DNA of 64,000 bases from the NCBI GenBank assembly GCA_021904315.1, contig CM038908.1, forward strand, positions 11,676,501-11,740,500, given 5' to 3'. Under the pieces are notes generated by a model. The model was not told where the DNA came from. It did no database searches and saw only the letters and a list, made by a program, of their open reading frames with translations. This DNA comes from Sphagnum magellanicum (lineage: Eukaryota; Streptophyta; Sphagnopsida; Sphagnales; Sphagnaceae). Made by a program: the position numbers and the translations under genes. Of this stretch, positions 46,301-60,400 are shown piece by piece (position 1 is the stretch's first letter; every line of letters begins with the position of its first letter).

Positions 46301-49290
46301 AAATCGTTGAAAAACAATTTCCATTTCAATTTGCACCCAATTTGCAAGCATTGGTGATTGACAACAAATTGAAGCATTTTATTTTCCTTTTTCTATTTTT
46401 TTCCCCCCTTTTTCACATTATTTCTTCATCATATAAAGTTTCAATGGCAGCAAGTCATTCATCCTCCCATGCATTTCATTTAATTAATGACACACATTTT
46501 TTAAAAATTGCAACTTTTACAACATATTCAAGAGATGTAGAAAGCACACATGATTTAATAAATGAAAATTATTTTCAAATTTGCTTAAATATATTTGACT
46601 ATTATAATACAAGGGCAGTTTCAATAGACATCTTTAGGATAATTTTTAAAAGTTGAAAATTTCATGGCAAGAATAAGATTTTTTGAATATTTCAAAGGAA
46701 TATGTATTTTCATCCACAAAAATATTCTTTTTGAAAACTACAATATTTTTACATATAACATAATTAATGTCAAAACTTCCAAGTTATTACAGTAATAAGT
46801 AAAATGTAAATACATGAAAATGACATCCATGTACAATAAATTATGTAGTAAACAAGATGGATTATTTTATAGTATGTCATATTTGAATAAAGGACAAGGA
46901 TCATTGAATAATTTAATTTCATCAAATCATGTTTGTTCTATAACAACATGTTCATTTTCTATTGTTTTCTACAATTTCAATCACAATTATAAAGGTTTCC
47001 ATAAGTTGCAAGGATATTTTAAATTTGTATAAAAAGAAATCATTAGTTTTTTATCTTGTAAGTTTTAATTTATCATCAAACAATGACATTTGTGATGAAA
47101 ACAATGCTGATCATTAACCCATATAATTAATGATGTTCCAAATTGAATTTTAAACTAATGAATCTCTAAAAAACTAATGAAAATATCACAAGTTTTATCC
47201 GTTGTGAATGCATATAAAGATCATTTTTATTCAATAAAAGATTCATGCAAAGATTTTTCCAAATATTTATGATAGGAAATTTTGGATTTTCAAACATGTT
47301 ATATCGCAATAGGCTATTAGTAATCACTAATTTTGTCATAAAACATGTTCATTCAATTATTTTATTTTATTTATTCATCTTATGTGCACAATCAAATGAC
47401 ATTTTACAAGTATATGTTTTGTAAACACTCATAAGTTATTATTCAAATTTGTTGAAGATTGATTTTATGTGAAAATAATATGTCAAATGTGAAATCAAAC
47501 ATAACTGCCAATTAAAACATGTTTGCAAAAATATGAGTGAGTTGATATCATATGGCTTGCATTATATAATGAATGAATTTATGCATAAAACTTAATCAAA
47601 TTCTTAAAACACATATCAAATTTTTTTTCCACAAAAGTAAAAATTAATAAAATGAACAATGAGGATAATAGTACCTCTTTCATTTATTGGCCAACTTTTT
47701 TTTTCAATTGTTTCAATTGTTTTGATCAACTCATGCACATGTGATGAGATGAACATCATTTGTTGTGTAACAACTTTTAAGTGAATGCAAATCACAATGA
47801 AGGAGAGAAAAATATGCACATGCCCAAACATATAAAAAATAAATGACAAAATGTTTGATCATAATTCACAATATATTTAATAATAATGATATTTTCAATA
47901 TTTTGAATTCTATGCTTAACCTTCATTCTTGTTTTGTGTTCAAAACACATTTTCATTGGATCACTATCAAACTCATTACATGCTTTCACATTTGTTCCAT
48001 CTTGCTTTTTGTAAATACAACTTTCACATAATATTGACATTATTACAAGAAATCGCACAAATTTGTATAGTTATTAATTTTTTGATTTAAAATTTTTGTT
48101 GAGAGAAGTAAATAAGAGATTGAATACCATGATTTGCATGGAAATAATTCCATTTTGGTTGTTTAGGGCAAAAAACATGTCATCCAATTTATACCTAATG
48201 AAGTATGAAAAATTGTGTATGTTATTTACAAAGAAAAATGTTCATATTCATCATTGTAAGAGGAAATTTTCAAGGATTGTTGTAGGAGGAACTAAATCAT
48301 GGACATCCAATGAAGAACTTTTTTAAAAGGCCACATTGTAATGTGATGAAGTTCTAGCACAATTGACGACCATTCATGGCCATGCATTTATAAATGTTTT
48401 AAAGAAGTGAAAATCTTCCATAGATGTTACTAAATTTATTATTACATTTAATGTTTTAATAGATAATTCAACAAAGGATTAATGCTTTAAACTATGTATC
48501 AATTTTGTACCTTAATGTAGGATTGAGAAACGAAATAAGTTCACGTTAAAGGCTAAAATGTTGCACATTTAATCTATTATTATTACATCCATGGCTCAAT
48601 AGTTTTAATCAAATAATGAGATTTAAATGTTTCATTGGTAGCCCAAGTTGGCATGTCTTAATTGTTAGTGATAATTTTGAAGTGAATTGGTTGTGTATCG
48701 TTGTTGGGTTCTTGTCTACCATACTACACATAATACCACATACCTGAATAGTAAAAACATGTTACATGATATAATTATTATTAATAAACATTATTAAAAA
48801 ATGGAATATTCATACAAAAAACACCTTCATGATCATGAAAATAAAAATGTAGTGTCTATTCATAGGTCTAAGAACATAAGTGTCATCGTCCTAGGTTGCT
48901 TTGTAAAGACTACTTTCTACCTTGCCTTATTTCTCTATTATTCCCCTCCCTTGCTTTGTCAAACCTTCAAATTGCTATGCCTAAATCATTCCAATAGGTC
49001 CTTGAATTCAATAAGTAAATGTGTTGACAATCAAACTTGGTAGTTTTTATTGAATATTAGCAACAAGTTTTCCCTGGATCGGCTATAGCTTGTTCAATAG
49101 ACAAATTGCTTGGTTTTGGTTGGGTACTTACCAAGACTTCAACGAACCTATAATTTGTTTTAGGCACAATATTGGTGGTGAAGGATGTAAATTCAAGTTC
49201 AACAATTTGTTTATTGGTGTTTGGTGTATATATGATCAAGGTTACGAATTTCATTCAATGCACCTAAACCTCATGTTCAACAATTGCCCA
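43331..49290. other. AT-rich gene-free stretch
   Basis: No family recognised. Several open frames of 70-120 codons (46,294-46,656 +; 46,814-47,032 +; 47,792-48,058 -; 48,096-48,326 +) have AT-driven composition and no motif I can name. A short TA run lies at about 44,518-44,534. Confidence 0.5.
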
Positions 49291-49294
49291 TCAT

Positions 49295-50734
49295 CACTAG
49301 TAGAAAAAATGTCATTTGCAACTATCGTTTGTAAATAAGTTTTAGTCGCAAATGACACAACGATTAAAAATCATCATAGTAACAAATGACAAGTTACAAA
49401 CGACCATTAATCGTAGGCAACAAATGAAATAATGTTTTATAGAATACGAATATGGATATTTTATACGTATCCAGAGATGAGTTTTTATGACTACATTTGC
49501 AACTACATTTGTGACTATAGTGCACACCAATATGTTCACATGTGGTAGCCTAAGAATGTAACACGTGGCATCATTTGGAGTTTTCAAAAAAAAAAATCTT
49601 CAACCGTCCGATTAAAACAACCAGATTGTGCCACATGGCAACTTAAGATTGCCCTATAATCATTTAGGGTCAGTTTAGGGTTGGACCACTTATGATAAGC
49701 CATGTGGCACCTAGGCTAGGCCTAGGTTAGGGGTCTAGGTTAAGACACCTCTAACCTAGTGAAGTGGTTAAAATACCTAGCCTAATTTTGGGATAAACCA
49801 TTTACAATATAGGCCATGTGGCACCAAGGTTAAACCTAGGCCACTTAGCCATAGGTCTAACCTAGATACGGAGGTAGGTAGGTCTAGGTTTAAAACTTTT
49901 ACAACAAAATCATATTTTAAATTTAGCCTTTTGAGTGGAGCCTATGTGATTAGTTCCTCCCATGTGGCAATTGAAAAAATTGGATATATTTACTCCACCA
50001 AACCAACCTATTTATATAGTTTGTAAACTTGAAAAAAAAGTCAAACAATATGGGAAAAAATTTAGTTGTAACCTAATCGCATAGTTGTAGCCTAGTTGCA
50101 ACTATTCCCTGACACATTATTACATAACCTATTTATTAAATAGCATAAGTTCTCACTAGGTACTTATTTAGATAATGTTTATGTTAAGTACATATTTAAA
50201 TAGCCTATACATAATCATTTATTTTAAATACTTATTTAAATAGTCTCTAAATAATTATTTATAATTAAATAACCTATTAGGTAGTTAGTGGGTATGTAGG
50301 TATATATGTATGTATATACCTAGTAAATAATACATAAGTAGGTAGGTAGGTAGGTACCTAATAATTAAATAGGTAGGTATGTACATAATAGGTAGGTAGG
50401 TAGGTATATACATATAGGTACATATGTAATATTAAATAGTCTATATGTGTCGCTACTAGGTAGCATATGTACCTTATGCAACTATAACGTGATTACTTTG
50501 GTTGCATGTGCAACTAAATGTATATATGGTGTTGTAAAAAATATAAAGACATCATGAAAAATCAACTTATTGGAATGATGAAATAGGTCATAATTGCAAC
50601 TAGTTGAAAGGAAAACCAAAATTCATCCAAATTTGAAAAATAGTTGCATAAGCAACCATTCATAGTCATAGGTGACCTTTAGTCACACATAATCACACAT
50701 GGAATGGTTACAAATGATAGGATTTCTACTAGTG
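49295..50734. mobile_element. Short non-autonomous CACTA element, 1.44 kb
   Basis: Ends are CACTAGTAGAAAAAA (49,295) and, reverse-complemented, CACTAGTAGAAATCC (ending 50,734); the first 12 bases are identical. Flanking trinucleotides are CAT on the left and TAT on the right, a target duplication with one mismatch. Subterminal TTTTAGTCGCAAATGAC and GCAACTA motifs and an internal TAGG tract match the nested element at 8,827-12,027. There is no coding sequence. It lies directly against a gypsy integrase remnant. Confidence 0.78.
50280..50440 (+). repeat. TAGG microsatellite tract
   Basis: Runs of GGTAGGTAGGTAGG alternate with ATGTATATAC-type spacers inside the short CACTA element, close to its right end. 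Confidence 0.85.
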
Positions 50735-51800
50735 TATGGGGCTCAAATATAAGTGGAGTTTGGATTGTGTTGGCCCACTTATTTTAACTATTCAAAATAA
50801 CCAACATGTTTTGGTTATGATCAAATATTTTTCAAAATGGTTGGAATTGGTGTCATTGTCAAATTGTAGCAATGAAAGCATTGCCTATGCATTTTTGGAC
50901 ATGGTGCTTAATAAATTCAGGGTTCCAATTAAAGTATTCATTGACCAAAGTATATAATTTCATGGGGAGTTCCAAAAGTTGTGTGAAAAGGCATTAATTG
51001 ATGATTACACTACTTCACGAAACCATTTTGAGGTGGATGATTAGCTGAACGGATTATGTAGATGGTGAAACAAGGTTTGTGGAAATATGGATTCCAAAAG
51101 CACCATATTCAGAATTGGGACTTATAATTACCATGGTTAGATAAGGGGTATAGGTTCAATCAACATGTTTTTCTTTCGTTTTTTCATCATATTTTATATT
51201 GTTTGGCTATGAACCAAGCTACTAGCCTTGATCCAACGAAATGTGATGGTGATAATCAACTTGGATGATCATAATATGTGGATTCAAGCAAGTGAACAAT
51301 GAGTTATTTTGTTTTGACTTGTTATGCCCATGGTGATGGAGAATTTGGCAATTGCCCAACATCAAAATACATTTTGTTATGCCACTATTCATGGAAGTAA
51401 CTATTGACCTTGAATATGTAGATTCAAGCCAAGCGATTATGTGTATTTATAGTAAATAACACTAACTATTTTGGATGTGACTACATGCCATATTATTATT
51501 CGTGTATAGAAGGTTCTACCTTTTGGATTATTATTGTTGAAGGGCCGAGATGGTCAAACATGGAAGGACCATGTGTGCAATTGTGCACCATGTTATTTTC
51601 CAAATGTGAATGGGCAAATTGAGCCATATTTAGTAATGGTTATTGCCAACTTATGATGTTTGTTATGTGGGCAATCTTCAAGAACTACCACTATGTTGAT
51701 TTGTGATGAATTTTCTTGAGGTTTTCATATGGGATGTCTTATGCCACCTTTGGAAGAAACACCAATTAACAAATGGTTTTGCCATATGTGTAGCAAGTAG
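50735..51800 (+). pseudogene. Ty3/gypsy integrase remnant ending in a PHD finger
   Basis: The first 74 codons are an open integrase core: KWSLDCVGPL, NNQHVLVMIKYFSKWLELV, AYAFLDMVLNKF and PIKVFIDQS. Broken frames then give FQKLCEKALIDDYTTSRNHF, VKQGLWKYGFQK, a LPWL..GY pattern, VMPMVMENLAIAQHQNT and YATIHGSNY. Further on are LLLKGRDGQTWKDHVCNCAP and, at about 51,650-51,800, a degenerate PHD finger: CLLCG, TMLICDEFS, GFHMGCLMPPLEE, NKWFCHMCSK. The C-x2-C, H-x2-C and W-x-C-x2-C spacing is that of a PHD finger with one Cys replaced by Phe. Integrase joins retroelement DNA to the host genome. Stops at several places show it is inactive. The reverse transcriptase part is not visible to the left. 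Confidence 0.75.
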
Positions 51801-51839
51801 ACCTAGCTTCCTAAGGTCCAGTCACTAAGTCAAATCTTA

Positions 51840-53320
51840 AATAGTTAAAAATAAATTGGGGTAGTTTGGTTGTTTGGGTTTTTATTTCAAGGTTTAGGTG
51901 AGAATGTCAAAATATTTTATGGATGTGATATAATCTTAATTTGTGTGAATTTCAAATCCTTTTTTTGTGAATTGAAATTCCAAAACACATGTTTGTTGTT
52001 GTTACAATTTTTTTTGCATTATGAAATTTTTTTTTGCAACTTTTATTGGGTTTGGTTTTATGTTTTCTAGGCTTGGATTCCAGCATTGTTATAGGTGAAT
52101 CATATTTTGGTTTAAACATTATATACTATTTAGGGTTTATGTGTGGTGACAAGAATAATTTTAGGCATCAACATAAGAGTGCATGATAGTTTACCTTATA
52201 TTAATTATGATTAATATCATCATTGGAATTCAATTTCATATTTACTAAAAAAACTTTAGCCCATTTATCAACATTTCAAAAAAAATGACTTACCTACTTA
52301 ACTTGAATTTGACCTTATGTACAAAAGTATTTTTTCATGTTTTTAGTTTTGGTTTCAAAATTTGAAAAACACCAATTTCAACAAAAAAATGCCAACCAAT
52401 GTTTGCATCATAAGAACTTGAACCCACATATTTAACATTGCACACCAAATACCTTCACAACACTAGTCCATTATTGGTTTATTCTTATTTCACCCAACAT
52501 TAGTTTTTTTTTCTATTTTTTTCTATTTTAATATTAACTAATGTTTTAACAATTATCAATTTTTTGAGAATCAATGGTTTTAATTCTTAGAATAAAATTT
52601 TAAAATTTCCATGATTCATCATTTTTTAAGAATGTTTTATTCAATGTTAGAAAATTGATTGGTTTTCAAAAATTCCCAAAAAATAACCATCAATTTGAAA
52701 CCAAAATCAATTTTCACCCAATTCACATTTCAAAAAGGTTTGATCCCAAGCCCTCATAAGGCTCAAGATCATGGTTTTTACCACTAGGATATACCACCAT
52801 GTGTTAGAAGTAATTATTATTTTTAGTTTAAAAACAACAAATGTGCCAATGTTTTTAAAACTAAAGACATTGACACATTCAAATTTTAAATAAAATTATA
52901 ATGTAATTATTTACATTGGTAAAATTATAATCTAATGGTAAATGAACCATTTGACTTCAAGAAAGTCTTGGGTTCAAATTTTCACATAACAAAATTAATG
53001 TCTATTTTGTCAACATACTAGATTTTAAAATTCAAATATAGTGAGGATTAGACTTGGTCCTCCACCCCAATATAGTTGCTTGAAATATCAAAGTTGGGAC
53101 CAAACGCTAGTACAAAAGTGAGGTGTAGTTCACTAGCCTAAATCATTATGGGACCTTAAAAATGAAATAAGTTCATTACACTTTAGTGATTTCATCTTGG
53201 TTAAAGTTATTTCATTATAATATCATTATGTAAACAATGTGTTTCACTACTTGTTAACATAATTCACTATTATAATTTATTGGGATAAAGATGTTTATTT
53301 TTATATTAGTGTTTAAAATA
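51840..53320. other. AT-rich stretch after the gypsy remnant
   Basis: No coding family recognised. It may include the 3' LTR of the gypsy relic, but no second LTR is available to confirm this. Confidence 0.35.
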
Positions 53321-53329
53321 CCCTATGTT

Positions 53330-54350
53330 ATTTAAAGATATACCATATATATTTAGGTTATCTTAATTATTATAACTTATAGCCTAAGTTATTATAAATT
53401 ATTATACCCTAAACTATTATATGTTATTTTACTTTAAGGTATTATAATTAACTTATTATAGGTTTTTTATTTTAAATTATTTTAAATTAAATTATTCAAC
53501 TAACCTTGGGATATACCTAGGTTATTTGATTTTAAGTTAATATATGTTATGTCAAGTTATATTTTAGGTTATTCAAGGTCATTCTACTTTATGTTATTAT
53601 AAATTATTTTATCGTAAGTAAACAATTTAAAATAATCTAAAATATAATATAATGACCTAACGTAGAATAATGTGTAATAACCAATAATAGCTAATGAAAA
53701 ATAATTTAGAATAGCCTATAATAAAATACTACCAATAATTTATGATAAAAAACCCTATAATATCCAATAATAATAACCAATAGAATAACTACCAATAACC
53801 ATTAATAGTAACTAATAGAATAACTACCAATAACCATTAGTACTCACCAATATAATAACTATCAATATAACCACCAATAGAATAACTATCAATAACCATT
53901 AATAGAATAACCATTAATTATCATTAATAGAATAATTACTAATATCCATTAATAGAATAGCCATTAATAGTCACCTATAAAATAATCAACAATAATCACC
54001 ACTAAAATACCATAAATAACCTTTGGTGATATAGTTTAAAATAGCCAATAATAACATAAAGTGAAATAACCTTCAATAATCAAAAGTAATCAATAATGAT
54101 TTCACATATCCAAAAATAATTCATAATAACCGCAAATAACTTAAAGAATAACCTACAATAGGCAAAAATAATTTATAATAGTAAAAAATTATTTAAGGTA
54201 AAATAACCTAGAATAACCAAAAATAACTTAAAATAATAAAAAATAACCTCAAATGAAATGACTGAAACCAATAATTAAAAATAACCATAAATAATGTAGG
54301 GTGAAATAAATTAGAATAATGAAAAATAACTCTTAAAGAATTGAAAGTAG
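53330..54350. repeat. Strand-switching AATAACC/GGTTATT simple repeat
   Basis: From about 53,330 to 53,600 the plus strand is dominated by TTATTATA and AGGTTATT units. From about 53,620 to 54,340 it is dominated by the complement, AATAACC(A/T)AATA. The two halves form a long imperfect palindrome centred near 53,610. Confidence 0.75.
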
Positions 54351-54359
54351 CTTAATATA

Positions 54360-56990
54360 GGTAGTATTATTATATTAATAAAAATCTTATCCATTTATTT
54401 TTTAAAAAATTAATGGTTTTTAAAATGTTATTGAATAGTGATATTCAAAAAAAATTATTCAAATGATTTTACACTTTCAAAAGTAAAGAAATGTAGTCAT
54501 GTACATTTTTTTAAAATTAAAGTGAATTTTAATCATTTGGATAAAATCTCAATAAAATATGAATTTTCAAATTTTATATTTTTATAATCTTTAAAATGAA
54601 GTATTTGATAAATAGAATGCAATGTAACACATTATTGCAGTAAGTGTGTTGGTTTGATCGTAAGGGTGTTTGTTTCCATCTTAAAGGTCAAAGGATCAAA
54701 CCTCACAAATGATGTGTTTGTAATCAATAGTGCTAAGTTGATCAAATATTTTCCTATGTAGTTCCTTATAGTAAGTGCATATTTAGGTTGATTACATGGC
54801 TTATGTACCTAGGCTAGGTAGTGACATGTGTTCATAATATATAGGTTAGAAATCATGACATTATCAATAATATTAAATATTACATTAAATATTAAATAAT
54901 TTGAATTTAAATGATTTTTATGTTGCTTAATTAATTAAATAGCAAGTGAAATGGCATGGTAAATTTGTATTTCACTTGAAATTAATGTTATTTCACTAAG
55001 TATTAGTGGATCAATAATTGGTCTCTATTCACCAAGGGGTTGATTAGTTTCACCATGAAAAAAATGATCACATTCATTCAAAATCTAGTGAAACCCATAA
55101 TGAATTAAGACGCATTTTGGTGTAATGAAATCATACCCTAAGTGGATTTCAAAATATATATCTTCACTTAAACTAAATTTATCAATTTTCATTGAGAAAT
55201 CTAATTTCTGAATTTTCTTTATTTATGAAAACCTTTCAATATAAGTACCAATTAGTGTTGGGTGGTTTTCATAACACTATTACAAAATGTGAATGTAATT
55301 CACTAGTTTTTGTTCATTGGACCAATGAATTCACTATTTTTCAACTAGTCCCCATTTATTAAAACTAGTGAATTCATTCAAAATCGAATGAAATCTCTTG
55401 GCATAAGGGATAGCTTTTGCTATAGTGTAAATAAGAATATACCCTTGTTAATTATCAAGGTGGTTATTAGGTTCATAAGCACAATCCCCCAAAATTAAAT
55501 AATTGGTTATGTTTTATAATCACTAATATTAATTTTCATAAATAAATTCAAACAATTGATAAAACATTGTCAAAATTTTCATGAAAATTGTCAATTTCAT
55601 TGAAGTTTTAAAATAATTGAAACTAAAAATTCCTACATTTTGATTTTCATAAAACTAAAACCATCAATTCCTTGGTTTTGAAATATATATCTAGTTTTTT
55701 TTTTAATAAATTCAAATAAATGTTAGTTCATTCCCATGTTTTTCAATAACATGAGATATTCAAATTCTCATATGTAACCACAATTTTCAGTTTTTTTGAA
55801 AAAATCAAATAACCACTTAAAAAATTATTGGTTCTTTTATGAAAACCCAATAGTTGTTTGAAATTTTTGAAATGATTTGAAGTAGTGATCCTTTAGTTTT
55901 GTTCGATTTCAAATGTTTAAAAACATAGGTTTTAATTTTTAAAAGTTTAAATAAAAAATTATTAACAAAATAAAATATCCTTCCAATAGGATTATTGTAA
56001 TATCTAAATGGATTCCACACATTAATGCCAAATAATTTATTTATTTAAAAATGCAATTAAGTAATTCAAATTTTATTTTTCAATATTTTTGACATGTAAT
56101 ATATTATTATTCATATTTTCAACATGAATGAACACACGTGCATATTTTTTCATCTATTTTGATTTACATCAATTGGTTGTTATATGATTTAAAAATTTTA
56201 TTTGCATGCTTTCATGAATTTTGATTCTTGTTTCATATCCATTTTTGCAAATTTCAAAAGGCATTATAAGTTTTGTTGTTCACTTCAACAAAATTTATAA
56301 AAAAAGTAATGGAAGGCTGGTGATAAGGATGAAAGGATTATGTGAATTTTTTTAGGAGACTTATAACACTTTGGGAGGTGATTTGTTAGGTTTCATGGCC
56401 ATAATGGGTTAAAAAAATTACTCACAACAATTTTCAAAACCATATCTAGTGAATAAAAACAAAGATAGCTAGAGTGCAATGCACAAGTTTTGAATCAACA
56501 ACTTATGCAAAAAAAATTAGTAACCAATAAGTTTGATTTGAACATCCTATTAATAAACTAAGGAAAAAAATTATATTTATATTATTATTTTCACACAAGA
56601 TTTTTTTAAAAACCTGAAAAGGAATCATTAACTAAAGATGGGAAAGGGTGATAAAAGGTTAATGAATTGCTTAGGATGTGAAACAATCAAAGAAAAAAAG
56701 AACTTGCATAAATTGGTTTCAACCACATTTTTGGCATTTCATTATTATTGTAGTGAAAAAATGGTAACAATTCAAGTGTGTTACACTTTTTCAGAACAAC
56801 CTATTTGGGAACCTAACATGTTAAGTCCTTATGAAAATTGAGTAATGCGTGTATATGGGATTGGGTTATCCTAAATATTTGTAGTCATGTATCTTTTTGA
56901 TTTTAACTTTTTTGGATGTATGACACCATTGTCTTATAGTTCTTGTCAAAAACTTTCCAATGTTATGTTGCATGCCCTTGTTGGAAATCA
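54360..56990. other. AT-rich gene-free stretch
   Basis: I see no coding family or RNA gene. Open frames are short and of AT-driven composition. Confidence 0.5.
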
Positions 56991-56999
56991 TTTGACCCA

Positions 57000-57400
57000 T
57001 GTTTTTTGGTTTTTTGTGGTCATGGGTCAAATTATTGATTTGAATCCTAACCTTTCATTTGGCCATAACTTTTAACTTTTAATAAAAATGCAAGTTCATT
57101 TTAGATATTTACATTTTAAGAGCTTTCCAATATATGTTTATTGCCTTACATTTTTAATATCTAAAAGGTTTGGGACATTTCAAGACTCCCAACTCCCCAA
57201 AGCGGGAGTTCATCTTGAGAGTTGAAGGAGTGTTTTATTTTGCACTCCTTCAATGTTTTAGGCCTATTTCTTGCATTAACTTGTTCATAACCCATTTCCT
57301 TTTTGTTTTATTCTAACTTTGGTCATGAACCTAATGTTAAGGTTGGGATAATATCGAATAATTTACAATATTCAACAACCCTTTTTTATTTCAACCAATT
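57000..57400 (+). repeat. Dispersed 'GGGAGT' repeat, copy 3
   Basis: It aligns by eye with 17,200-17,580 in the same orientation: TTTGGCCATAACTTT, AAGAGCTTTCCAAT, GACTCCCAACTCCCCAAAG, GGGAGTTCATCTTG, then TTGGTCATGAACC and CAACAACCCTT. No transposase lies next to this copy. Confidence 0.6.
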
Positions 57401-57409
57401 AGGTATTCC

Positions 57410-60400
57410 TTTCATTTGAATAGCAATATATTTTTCATATATAATGTAAAATGCAAGTTTGATATTCTTTTTTTCCATGGTATTTGATTAGTATTTAAGT
57501 TTTTTAAAATAACAATATAATTTTTTTAATACCCCAATTTGAAGTGTAAATTTCATGAGTTGAATACCAAACTCCAAAAATATTTGTCTAATGGTCCACT
57601 TTAGTGAACCAAGACCCCTTATGAGCCTACCACCATCTAATGAAAAGAAATACACATGTGCATGCCTTTAGGTTGAAACTTTAACTTTAGTGAAACCTAT
57701 TGTTCCACAATATTGTAAGTAAAAAAATGATTTGTCCATAAGATCTTGTTGTCATACTTGCACATTCAATTTAACCAATTAAGGTGATATGATATTCAAA
57801 AAAATGGTTTGGTTGCTATGTTGTTTGTGCATGCACTAAAGCCATAAGTTTTTAATTAGATGAAGCAAGCACATTTAAACATTTTAGTGATATCCATTCT
57901 AGCAAATTGTACCAATGTTCTTTAGCGAACTAATGTCATTATCCAATGTTTAATAAAACATCATTTCAAAATACAATTCAATTATTAGAGTATTGTAATC
58001 ATTAAACAACAAATTGAAGATGGACAAGATCCACAAGTTGATTTTAACATGAACAACCAAAAGCTTCATAATATTGGGTGGTTACATTGTGCATGGAAAT
58101 GAATGCAAAACATGAAGGAGATAATTGGGAAAGGTTGGCAGAAGACATGGCACTTAAACAAATCTCAAATTATTGCAATGGAATTAAATGTAATCAATTC
58201 ATTATTCAAAATCACACTAAACATTAAAGACCATAATGAAGTAAAAATTAAGTTTGATCCAACCAAAAAGAATCATGGAACAATGATTATAAACAAATGG
58301 AAATATATTATGGAACAATGATTATAAGCAAGTGCAGTCACAACATCAACATCAAATGCAACATTGAAACATATAACTGTTGGTTGTTGTATAACATGAT
58401 TAAAACAATTAGTTAGGAAACAAAAACCATTAGTGCGAAAGTTTACCTACCTATACTTGAACTTTGAAATCATACTGTAAATATTAGACAATAGTTTTGT
58501 TTGGGTTTCCTTAATAGCTCTAATCACAAATGCAAAATAAAAAGAATATAATCCATTAATAGTGAGTCATTCTTTTTACCCACAATCTATAAACAATGCA
58601 TTTTATCAACTTTATGCAAGTGTGACAACATGAAATGCTAGAACATGAATAGAGGAAATGAAACATTCATACTTGACATTCCAAAATAAGCATTCATATG
58701 ATAAATCAAACCTTTGTTTTGCCCCTTGTTTGTCTTCTTCCAGTATAGATGCTCCTTATTGTAGTTCTTCAAAATTTTCAACCATTGCTTTGCTTATTCA
58801 ACCCACGTTGTTTCAACTCCTTTTCACCATCTTTTATTTTTGGATCAACTTTTGGTTTTGTTGACAAAACATATAAATCCCCCCACATGGTGTAAAAGAG
58901 ATAAAATTTTACACACATAATTATGGTTTAATGCAAAGGAATTATAGTTTGTTGGTGTTTGAATTCACGTTTTGAAAACCCTTTCACATGTTTTGTTGCT
59001 AATGTTATTGTAGCCTCAAGTTGGATCTCCTTCCATGTTGAGTCCATTAAACAATAATGCATGCATACTAGGTATTTAAACCATATTCACATATTGTAGC
59101 AACATTAAGATGTTGGTTTGAATTAGGTACTTGTGTAATCAAACATCCATAATATATTTCCATGTGAAATTATCATCCAAACACAAGTGGAATTTTTAAT
59201 ATTAGGATTTAACGTTTTTATTGACTTGAAATCATATTTAATTATTGAAGTTACACACATTAATCAAACTAGAAGCTTGAAAGAAAATATGGATGGACCA
59301 TTAAAGAAAATTGGAAATGAATTAACTCTTCGAAATGCAAGTTTAAAAATAAATGTTGGTATGAATTGAAATGAAACATATGCAAGAGATATTACCATAG
59401 TACTTTTACCATTTTGGCCATAATTAAAATAATAATCATAATTTCAAAATTTCAAAAAAATTGCAAGCTATCTTGTTGAAAGTTTCAAAAAACTTTATTT
59501 CAAAATTTCAAAATTTATGGTTCACATGTTGATTTGTCCATGGGCAATGAACACTTCCTAATTACAATAATCAATACTTATTTGAAATCAGTACCTGCTT
59601 TAATCATCACAATAAATTATCACAATTGTTTGATTCACTGGTTTAACATCATTTAAAATATCTACTTATTAGTACCAAAATAATTACATAAAAATTATTT
59701 GAAATAATATGTTGAATTATTAAAAAAAAATCATTTGAATATTTTTAAAAATTGTGATTAGAAGGTCAAGATGAAAAAATGAAAAAAATAAAAATCATTT
59801 GAACTATTTCGAAATGGTAAAGGTACTACGATAGTAATACAAACCAAACCTTTTTTAATTCATGTGATGTCCATAGTTGGATTTCTTGGACCATCATTAA
59901 GGATGTTGTGTTTTATCTTCTTAATTGTAATATTAGCACCAACATTAACAAGTTTGGTGTAGATAGCCCCACCAAAACATCTTTAAAAAAATAACAAACT
60001 TGTGGATGTGATCTTGCAAATCAAATCAAGATTAATTCAATATTTGTTAAACATAATAGAAATCAATACAAAAGATGAAGGATTTTGTCATGTTTAAGTT
60101 TCTTTATTTTTTAGTAATTCAATGCCTAATGTTTTAACCTAGTTTAGATGGGAATTTGCACACTAATATGTTTACATACATAACTACATAACAAACAAAT
60201 TGAAAGGCATTATAGGTCTCCTTACAATGATGTGACCTATTGGTTTATCACCATTCCAAGAAATCCTTATTTAACTTTAGACAAACATGAATTTGATGCA
60301 AATTCAAAATGGTTGTATAGCCCATAACATATGTTTTTGGGTCAAATCTTAAAATGCAAGTTTTTAATACAATGACAAAATAACACTATATGAACCTTAC

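Noticed and set aside
46294..46656. 120-codon plus-strand frame in AT-rich DNA
   Set aside because: Composition-driven (Phe, Ile, Ser), no recognisable domain, no splice partners.
47792..48058. Minus-strand frame with a CESC...C pattern
   Set aside because: Cysteine spacing does not fit a zinc finger I can name, and the neighbouring DNA shows no continuation.
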